Source of the DNA: JANXSD01 sp038206385
GTDB lineage: Bacteria > Bacteroidota > Bacteroidia > AKYH767-A > OLB10
Assembly (NCBI GenBank): GCA_038206385.1
Contig: JBBRAW010000058.1
Coordinates: 1 to 19,865 of the forward strand
Direction: 5' to 3'
DNA: 19,865 nucleotides
A model generated the notes under the pieces. That model was given only the letters and a program-made list of their open reading frames with translations. It was not told where the DNA came from and did no database searches. Shown piece after piece: positions 14,369 through 19,865 of the stretch. The position numbers were made by a program, and so were the translations under genes. Every line of letters begins with the position of its first letter. Position 1 is the first letter of the stretch.

Positions 14369-15739
14369 ATGAATATCGTACAAGAAAAAATCGATTCTCT
14401 TAACGCAGTCTTAAAAGTGCAGCTCAAACCTGAAGATTACAAATCTCAGGTAGATACCGCTGTACGCAAGTATTCCAAAAAAGTATCAATGCCAGGCTTT
14501 CGTCCAGGTATGGTTCCAATAAATCTTGTTCGTAAGATGTACGGAAAAGCAATGCTTGCAGAAGAGCTTAACCGTATTGTTGCAGATTCAATAGATAAAT
14601 ATTTAAACGATAATAATATTCAAATCCTTGGCCATCCAATGTCGAAGGCAGAAAGCGATATTGATATCGACTGGGAAAAACCTTCTGATTTCGAATTTGC
14701 TTTTGAAATGGGAATGGCTCCTGAAGTAAATGTTACTCTTCCTCCAGCTCACACTTTTGTAACTTATGATATACAAGTAAGCGAAAAGACAATCAATGAT
14801 GAGGTTGAAAAAATTCAAAAACGTTATGGTGAATATATTACTCCAGAGGTTTCTGATATAGAATGTTCCATCTACGGAAAATTTAATGAGCTCGATACTA
14901 ACGGCAATATCTTAGAAGGTGGTCATAGCAATCAATCTTTTTTATTATTCGATAAAATAACTGACTCAGAACAACGTCAATTGTTTATTGGTCGTAAGAT
15001 TGGAGATGTTGTTGACTTCAACCCAGTTGTTGCATTAAAAAGTAGTACTGAAATAAAATATTTATTAGGACTTAAGGAAGAAGATCCGCAAAGCTTTAAT
15101 AAAAATTTCCGTTGTTCAATAGAACGCATCAATAAGGTTGTTGCAGCAGAGTTAAATACAACTTTATTTGATCGAATATATGGCGCTGATGCTGTAACTG
15201 ATGAAGCAGGATTTCGTGAAAAGATTCGTTCTGAAGTAGCTGAAGGTTATAAATATGAAAGTGAAAATGCAACGAAACATGAACTAGAAGACATTATGTT
15301 GAAAGAATCAGGGCTTAATCTTCCTGATGAATTCTTGAAACGTTGGCTCAAGCGTACCAATGAAAAAATTACAGACGACCAGTTACAATCTGAATATGAT
15401 CAATATGCTCGTGATTTAAAATGGCGACTCATCGAAAATAAGATCTATAAAGATCAAAACATGGATGTTAGTAAAGAAGAGATTGAGAATTACACCCGTA
15501 CTATGATTATGGATCAATACCTTCGCTACGGACAAGCTCACATGCTTACTGAAGACTATCTTAAAGAGATGACGGAGAAGTACCTTCAAAACCAAGATTC
15601 TGTTCAACGTGCTTTCGAAAGCCTTTCATCACGAAAAGTATTCGAATATGTGAACCAAATCATCTCAAAAGACGTTAAATCTGTAAGTCATGATGAATTT
15701 GTTGACATCATGGCAAAACACGAACATCATCACCATTAA
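14369..15739 (+). CDS. tig: Trigger factor, ribosome-associated chaperone
   Basis: Trigger factor binds nascent chains at the ribosome exit tunnel. The 456-residue protein has the N-terminal ribosome-binding domain (~1-115) with the signature SMPGFRPGMVP, where GFRxGxxP docks on ribosomal protein L23. The middle region (~150-250) matches the position of the FKBP-type prolyl isomerase domain but is poorly conserved, as is common in Bacteroidetes. The long helical C-terminal chaperone domain follows (~255-450). The last residues are KHEHHHH, a natural histidine tail that could bind metal. The start fits the usual MNIVQEK-type N-terminus. clpP begins 19 bases after the stop, so the two are likely one operon coupling folding with degradation. 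Confidence 0.95.
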   Translation: MNIVQEKIDSLNAVLKVQLKPEDYKSQVDTAVRKYSKKVSMPGFRPGMVPINLVRKMYGKAMLAEELNRIVADSIDKYLNDNNIQILGHPMSKAESDIDIDWEKPSDFEFAFEMGMAPEVNVTLPPAHTFVTYDIQVSEKTINDEVEKIQKRYGEYITPEVSDIECSIYGKFNELDTNGNILEGGHSNQSFLLFDKITDSEQRQLFIGRKIGDVVDFNPVVALKSSTEIKYLLGLKEEDPQSFNKNFRCSIERINKVVAAELNTTLFDRIYGADAVTDEAGFREKIRSEVAEGYKYESENATKHELEDIMLKESGLNLPDEFLKRWLKRTNEKITDDQLQSEYDQYARDLKWRLIENKIYKDQNMDVSKEEIENYTRTMIMDQYLRYGQAHMLTEDYLKEMTEKYLQNQDSVQRAFESLSSRKVFEYVNQIISKDVKSVSHDEFVDIMAKHEHHHH

Positions 15740-15758
15740 GCAAACAAGCTAAAAGTTT

Positions 15759-16436
15759 ATGGACTACCGCAAAGAATTTACCAAATATGCCGTGAAACAT
15801 CGCGGTATGGGCAGTGCAGGCGTTGACGGATACATCAATTCTGTATATGCTGATTACATTTCTCCAACTATCATCGAAGAGCGTCAATTAAACGTTGCTC
15901 AAATGGATGTATTTTCCCGTCTTATGATGGATCGAATCATCTTTTTAGGTGTAGGAATTAATGATTATGTTGCGAATATTATTCAAGCACAATTGCTATT
16001 CCTTGAGTCGTCGGATGCAAAACGTGATATCACAATTTACATCAATAGCCCAGGTGGTTCTGTTTATGCTGGCTTAGGTATTTATGACACGATGCAGTGG
16101 ATTCAACCAGATGTATCGATGGTATGTACTGGAATGGCGGCATCAATGGCAGCTGTACTACTTTGTGCAGGATCAAAAACGAAACGTAGTGCATTAAAGC
16201 ATTCACGTGTTATGATTCATCAACCAATGGGTGGTGCAGAAGGTCAAGCTTCAGATATCGAAATCACAGCACGTGAAATCCAAAAATTGAAGAAAGAGCT
16301 TTATGAAATTATTGCTTTACATTCAGGTAAAGATTACGAGCAAGTTTGGAAAGATTCTGATCGTGATTATTGGATGACCGCTACTGAAGCTAAAGAATAC
16401 GGAATGATTGACGAAGTGCTCACTCGCACTAAGTAA
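15759..16436 (+). CDS. clpP: ATP-dependent Clp protease proteolytic subunit
   Basis: ClpP forms the two-ring serine protease chamber fed by ClpX. At 225 residues it is close to the usual length. The catalytic triad is visible: S129 in GMAASMA, H154 in VMIHQPMGG and D203 in SDRDYWMTA, with the same residue spacing (25 and 49) as E. coli ClpP. The oxyanion-loop motif INSPGGSVYAG is present, as is the MDRIIFLG strand near the axial side. It lies 19 bases after tig, and a strong hairpin follows its stop, before clpX. Confidence 0.97.
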   Translation: MDYRKEFTKYAVKHRGMGSAGVDGYINSVYADYISPTIIEERQLNVAQMDVFSRLMMDRIIFLGVGINDYVANIIQAQLLFLESSDAKRDITIYINSPGGSVYAGLGIYDTMQWIQPDVSMVCTGMAASMAAVLLCAGSKTKRSALKHSRVMIHQPMGGAEGQASDIEITAREIQKLKKELYEIIALHSGKDYEQVWKDSDRDYWMTATEAKEYGMIDEVLTRTK

Positions 16437-16454
16437 TTGAAAAATAAATAATTT

Positions 16455-16485
16455 AAAGCCGGCTTTCATAAGAGGTCGGCTTTTT
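16455..16485 (+). terminator. Terminator between clpP and clpX
   Basis: AAAGCCGGC (16455-16463) pairs with GTCGGCTTT (16475-16483) over nine pairs, one of them G-U, around an 11-base loop; the tail is TTTTTC. It ends the tig-clpP transcript, fully or partly, 19 bases before clpX. Confidence 0.82.
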
Positions 16486-16487
16486 CT

Positions 16488-16495
16488 TAAATTTG
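16488..16495 (+). promoter_or_regulatory. -7 box for clpX with almost no leader
   Basis: TAAATTTG matches TAnnTTTG exactly and ends only eight bases before the clpX GTG. If used, transcription would begin within a few bases of the start codon. The terminator hairpin occupies the place where a -33 element would be, and no TTG is visible there. Confidence 0.5.
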
Positions 16496-16503
16496 ATACC
16501 ATC

Positions 16504-17745
16504 GTGAAGAATAAACAGGAAATCGTATGTTCATTTTGTGGTCGTGACAAAAGTCAGGCTAACGTGCTTATTGCAGGCATCAATGGACATATTTGTGATC
16601 AATGTATTGTGCAGGCGCAAACAATTATTGGAGAAGAGCAAGATCAAAAGTTAAAAACAACGATTGGTACTCCGCTTACACTTCCAAAACCGACGGAAAT
16701 CAAAAAATTTTTGGATGAATATGTTATCGGACAAGATCATGCAAAAAAGGTAATGTCGGTTGCAGTTTACAATCATTACAAACGATTAATTCATCGCAGC
16801 AAAGCAGGTAAAGACGATGTTGAACTTGAGAAATCAAACATGATAATGGTTGGTGAAACGGGAACAGGAAAAACATTACTTGCAAGAACAATTGCTAAGT
16901 TATTGAAAGTGCCTTTTTGTATTGCTGATGCAACAGTTCTTACCGAAGCTGGTTATGTTGGTGAAGATGTTGAAAGTGTTTTAACGCGTTTGCTACAGGC
17001 AGCAGATTATGATGTAGCAACGGCAGAGCGTGGAATCGTTTACATTGATGAAATTGATAAGATTGCTCGTAAAGGTGACAATCCTTCAATAACACGAGAT
17101 GTTTCGGGAGAAGGTGTACAGCAAGGTTTGTTGAAGATGTTAGAAAGCACCATTATCAATGTTCCTCCACAAGGCGGAAGAAAGCATCCTGAACAAAAGA
17201 TGATTGCCGTTAACACGCAAAATATATTATTTATTTGTGGTGGCGCTTTTGATGGAATCAACAAAATTATTTCTCGTCGATTACAAACGAACGCTATAGG
17301 TTACGCACCAAAAAATGACAACGAAAAAGTAGATCGTGACAATGTGATGCAGTATGTAAGTCCTGCTGATTTAAAAACTTTTGGATTAATACCGGAGTTG
17401 ATTGGTCGTTTGCCAGTAATCACCTACTTACAACCTTTAGATCGTGAAACGCTTCGTTTAATTTTAACAGAACCGAAAAATGCATTAGTTCGTCAATATC
17501 AAAAACTTTTCGATATGGAAAATATCAAATTAACTTTTGAAGATGCGCTATTAGATTTCATCGTAGAAAAAGCATTGGAATTTAAATTAGGAGCTCGTGG
17601 TTTACGTGGTATCTGCGAAGCAATTATGCTTGATGCAATGTTCGAATTGCCTAGTGCGAAAAATCCTAAAGAGTTTGAAATTACGCTTGCTTACGCTAAA
17701 GATAAATTGAATAAATCTACATTAAGTCAATTGAAAGTAGCTTAA
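16504..17745 (+). CDS. clpX: ATP-dependent Clp protease ATP-binding subunit ClpX
   Basis: ClpX is the AAA+ unfoldase that delivers substrates to ClpP. The 413-residue protein has the N-terminal zinc-binding domain with C9, C12, C31 and C34 (CSFC and CDQC), Walker A GETGTGKT at 117-124, Walker B YIDEID at 180-185, the pore-loop GYVGEDVES, sensor-type LIPELIGRLP, and the box GARGLRGICE (sensor 2) near 360. The ClpP-docking loop reads AIGYAPK, so IGY replaces the E. coli IGF tripeptide. The start is GTG at 16504, directly before KNKQEIVCSFC, which gives the standard length before the zinc finger. A terminator separates it from clpP and an own -7 box precedes it. Confidence 0.97.
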   Translation: MKNKQEIVCSFCGRDKSQANVLIAGINGHICDQCIVQAQTIIGEEQDQKLKTTIGTPLTLPKPTEIKKFLDEYVIGQDHAKKVMSVAVYNHYKRLIHRSKAGKDDVELEKSNMIMVGETGTGKTLLARTIAKLLKVPFCIADATVLTEAGYVGEDVESVLTRLLQAADYDVATAERGIVYIDEIDKIARKGDNPSITRDVSGEGVQQGLLKMLESTIINVPPQGGRKHPEQKMIAVNTQNILFICGGAFDGINKIISRRLQTNAIGYAPKNDNEKVDRDNVMQYVSPADLKTFGLIPELIGRLPVITYLQPLDRETLRLILTEPKNALVRQYQKLFDMENIKLTFEDALLDFIVEKALEFKLGARGLRGICEAIMLDAMFELPSAKNPKEFEITLAYAKDKLNKSTLSQLKVA

Positions 17746-17773
17746 AACTGTATAAGGATTTTTGCTACAGATA

Positions 17774-17810
17774 AAATTGAAAATTAAAATTGAGTTATAC
17801 TTTTCAATTT
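17774..17810. terminator. Possible weak terminator between clpX and the LRR gene
   Basis: AAATTGAAAA (17774-17783) pairs with TTTTCAATTT (17801-17810) across a 17-base loop, overlapping the stop codon of the convergent LRR gene. The stem is nearly all A/T, so support is limited. Confidence 0.3.
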
Positions 17811-18409
17811 CCGCAATTACAACTTGGGGAAAAATAAATTTGCGTATCAGGCATAAGATTGCTTATTTGTCGTTGGGCAGATTCGGAGAAAAGTATTCCA
17901 CGCAACTCGAAAACTTTTAGGTTGTGAAGATTTTTCATCTCTTCGGGAATCGTTGCGAGTTCATTGTCCCACATCTCTAAAACTTCTAAATTTTTTAGCA
18001 ATCCAATTTCATGTGGAAGTCGTTCGATTAAATTTCGATTTAATCCTAGAAAAATAAGATTTTCTAATTGTCCGATGGAATCTGGAATAGCTTTTAACTT
18101 GTTATTACTGATCTCTAAATGTTGCAAAGTTTTTATGCGACCAATCCAATTAGGAACCTCTTTGATATTATTATTTGATAATTTTAATATTTGCAAATGT
18201 GGAAAGCGCAATATTTCTTCAGGAACAACTTTTAATTTTTTTCTACTTAAATCTAATTTGTAAACTGAATCTGGTTGTTGTAATGCTTGTGCCAATGTGA
18301 AATATGTTTTTGCAGACTTCATACTCACTGAATCAAGCAATGTCTGACCTTCCATTTTACCAAAAAGTAAAATAAATAAAAACAGAAATAAGAGTAAATT
18401 CTTTTTCAA
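17804..18409 (-). CDS. Secreted leucine-rich-repeat protein
   Basis: This 201-residue protein begins with a signal peptide (MKKNLLLFLFLFILLFG, probable cleavage near residue 21-22, EGQ). After a short linker, residues ~48-175 hold five to six leucine-rich repeats of about 23 residues with the pattern LxxLxLxxNxLxxIPxxIGxL, typical of bacterial LRR proteins. The end is Cys-containing (CNCGN). It is probably periplasmic or outer-membrane associated and used for protein contacts; no enzyme motif is seen. Its partner cannot be inferred. ribF lies 62 bases upstream on the same strand, so they may share a transcript. The product is convergent with clpX. Confidence 0.85.
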   Translation of the reverse strand: MKKNLLLFLFLFILLFGKMEGQTLLDSVSMKSAKTYFTLAQALQQPDSVYKLDLSRKKLKVVPEEILRFPHLQILKLSNNNIKEVPNWIGRIKTLQHLEISNNKLKAIPDSIGQLENLIFLGLNRNLIERLPHEIGLLKNLEVLEMWDNELATIPEEMKNLHNLKVFELRGILFSESAQRQISNLMPDTQIYFSPSCNCGN

Positions 18410-18471
18410 TACAATTTTGTTAATGATATAAAGGTAACGGTTTGAAACAGTTAATATTTCCTCGTTAAACT

Positions 18472-19416
18472 TTAATGTTTAACGTTAATCATGCTAAGTA
18501 GTTCCAGACTCTTTGCCTTATCCTCATTCATTTGAACAATTAAATCAGCAGCTGAATCAAACTTTATATCTCCACGTAAAAAATCTTTAAAAGTTAATGT
18601 AACTAGTTCGTTATAAATATCCCCATCGAAATTGAAAATATTTACTTCAATACTGCGCTCTCCATTGTCAAACGTAGGGCGATTTCCAATGCTTAAAACC
18701 CCTTTATAAGTTTCTCCTTTCACCTCTACTAATACGGCGTAAACTCCCATTGCGGGGACTAATTTATCCTTATCAAGTGGCAACAAATTGGCTGTTGGAA
18801 AACCTAAAGTCCGACCTAATTGTTTGCCTTTTTCAACTCTTCCTGTTATCTGATAATCATATCCAAGTAAATGTGCGGCATCCTTAATATCTCCATGAAA
18901 TAGTGCTTTTCGAATCCTTGTTGAACTTATCGCAACCTCATCAATGTCCTGTTCTGGTATCTCCTCCACTTTAAATCCGTAACTCGGTGCGAGCTCTGCC
19001 AATTCCTTAAAACTACCTTTTCTATCATGTCCAAACTGATGATCGTATCCAATAACGAGGGAATGAACGCCTAGCTTTTTCACTAAAATCTCTTCAATAA
19101 ATGTTGTATGTTCCATCTGTGAAAACTCTTTAGAAAAAGTATGAATAACAAGATGTTGAACACCATGTTGACTTAATAATTTCACCTTTTCATCAAGTGA
19201 ACTTAATAGTTGCAAATCATTTTGATTAGGGAAAAGCACTTTGCGAGGATGAGGGTGAAAGGTGAGTAGCACGACCTCTCCATTTGCCTGACTAGCAATG
19301 TCCTTTAAGCGAGATAAAATCTTTTGGTGTCCCAAATGAACTCCATCAAAAGTCCCAATGGTCACGATTGGCTTTTCTAGGCGAGGAAACTCTTCTAAAT
19401 CACGATAAATCTGCAT
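18472..19416 (-). CDS. ribF: Bifunctional riboflavin kinase/FAD synthetase
   Basis: RibF phosphorylates riboflavin to FMN and then adenylates it to FAD. The 314-residue length matches the bacterial bifunctional enzyme. The N-terminal FAD synthetase (nucleotidyltransferase) domain shows VTIGTFDGVHLGHQKIL (19-35) with the HxGH element, TFHPHP, GYDHQFGHDRKG and ISSTRIRKALFHGDI. The C-terminal riboflavin kinase domain shows GRVEKGKQLGRTLGFPTANL (with the PTAN motif), MGVYAVLV, and NRPTF followed by IEVNIFNFDGDIY. It is divergent from atpD across a 167-base region; the flavin enzymes in this window would need its products. Confidence 0.96.
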   Translation of the reverse strand: MQIYRDLEEFPRLEKPIVTIGTFDGVHLGHQKILSRLKDIASQANGEVVLLTFHPHPRKVLFPNQNDLQLLSSLDEKVKLLSQHGVQHLVIHTFSKEFSQMEHTTFIEEILVKKLGVHSLVIGYDHQFGHDRKGSFKELAELAPSYGFKVEEIPEQDIDEVAISSTRIRKALFHGDIKDAAHLLGYDYQITGRVEKGKQLGRTLGFPTANLLPLDKDKLVPAMGVYAVLVEVKGETYKGVLSIGNRPTFDNGERSIEVNIFNFDGDIYNELVTLTFKDFLRGDIKFDSAADLIVQMNEDKAKSLELLSMINVKH

Positions 19417-19451
19417 AAAATGGGGTCGAAATTGCGGTACTTAATTGGCTC

Positions 19452-19467
19452 TGAAAATTAATTTTCA
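19452..19467. promoter_or_regulatory. Palindrome in the ribF-atpD divergent region
   Basis: TGAAAATTAATTTTCA is a perfect 16-bp palindrome 36 bases upstream of ribF. It could be an operator, but symmetry of this kind occurs by chance in AT-rich DNA and no second copy was noticed. Confidence 0.3.
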
Positions 19468-19542
19468 ACACTTTATTTTTTATGTTAACAATTTTCGAGA
19501 CCGCTAAATTAGAATTTCCATCGCAGCTTTGTCCTTTTTAAC

Positions 19543-19550
19543 TATTTTCG
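19543..19550 (+). promoter_or_regulatory. Possible -7 box for atpD
   Basis: TATTTTCG differs from TAnnTTTG at one position and lies 33 bases before the atpD ATG. A TTTG at 19528-19531 is too close to be a normal -33 partner. Confidence 0.35.
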
Positions 19551-19583
19551 CAGTCTCAAAATCAAATAATAATTCTGTTTGCA

Positions 19584-19865
19584 ATGAATAAAGGTAAAAT
19601 CGTTCAGGTAATCGGTCCAGTAATCGACGTTAGTTTCGAAGGTGATGGAGTTGAATTACCGAATATCCTAGAAGCTCTTGAACTAACACGTCCAAATGGT
19701 CAGAAGATAATTTTGGAGTGTCAACAACACATTGGTGAAGATACTGTACGCGCCATTTCTATGGATTCAACTGATGGTTTAGTTCGTGGAATGGAAGTTC
19801 GTTCTACTGGATCAGCCATCAAAATGCCAATTGGTGACGCGATTAAAGGTCGTCTTTTCAACGTT
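19584..19865 (+). CDS. atpD: ATP synthase F1 beta subunit, N-terminal part (runs off window)
   Basis: The frame starts at the ATG at 19584 and stays open to the last base, giving 94 residues. It begins MNKGKIVQVIGPVIDVSF and continues with LPNILEALEL, HIGEDTVRAISMDSTDGLVRG and the SAIKMPIGDAIKGRLFNV end, all characteristic of the N-terminal beta-barrel of the catalytic beta subunit. The Walker A and catalytic parts lie beyond the window. It starts its own transcription unit rather than following atpG, which fits the split ATP synthase gene arrangement found in Bacteroidetes, where atpD and atpC form a separate pair. Confidence 0.97.
   Translation, partial: MNKGKIVQVIGPVIDVSFEGDGVELPNILEALELTRPNGQKIILECQQHIGEDTVRAISMDSTDGLVRGMEVRSTGSAIKMPIGDAIKGRLFNV

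Overview
The window is chromosomal DNA of an AT-rich member of the Bacteroidota (Bacteroidetes). Evidence: a thrombospondin-type-3/OmpA outer-membrane protein typical of the phylum, exact TAnnTTTG boxes (the Bacteroidetes -7 promoter element) upstream of several genes, no convincing Shine-Dalgarno sequences, a tig-clpP-clpX block, an atpD gene that starts its own unit, and a lipoprotein with an acidic stretch after its lipid cysteine. A genus cannot be assigned from this stretch.

Layout. 1-2056: 3' part of a large OmpA-family envelope protein, closed by a strong terminator. 2242-3967: a MazG-like nucleotide pyrophosphohydrolase and a CNNM/CBS (CorC/HlyC) membrane protein. 3978-4063: a 36-bp intergenic tandem repeat. 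4104-4508 (-): a small lipoprotein. 4617-7897: thymidylate synthase and dihydrofolate reductase (the dTMP/folate pair), a PaiB-like FMN-binding protein and an orphan DppC-like ABC permease with an enlarged ectodomain. 7902-8064: a long imperfect palindrome resembling a MITE. 8131-10456: an arsenic operon, arsR-arsM-aquaporin-arsC, tightly overlapped and with two copies of a probable ArsR operator. 10481-12251 (-): a divergent RsmH-like methyltransferase behind a VIT/CCC1 transporter. 12417-12899 (-): a histone-H1-like tail fused to a SWIB domain. 13099-13995 (-): a flavin-reductase-like protein. 14120-14201: tRNA-Leu(UAG). 14369-17745: trigger factor, ClpP and ClpX, a protein quality-control block. 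17804-19416 (-): a secreted leucine-rich-repeat protein and the bifunctional riboflavin kinase/FAD synthetase. 19584 to the end: the first 94 codons of the ATP synthase beta subunit.

Most of the window is housekeeping. The accessory part is the arsenic operon. ArsC would reduce arsenate to arsenite, the aquaporin would let arsenite leave down its gradient, ArsM would methylate the rest, and ArsR would control everything from an operator before arsR and a second one between arsR and arsM. No ArsB or Acr3 pump is present in this operon. The palindromic element fills most of the space between the permease stop codon and the ars promoter, which suggests insertion-related rearrangement there. I see no CRISPR array, phage, toxin-antitoxin or recognised anti-phage system, and no wholly unknown multi-gene system. 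The best leads are the pump-less ars operon with its altered second NPA motif, the palindromic element, the divergent RsmH paralogue, and the probably near-leaderless clpX.
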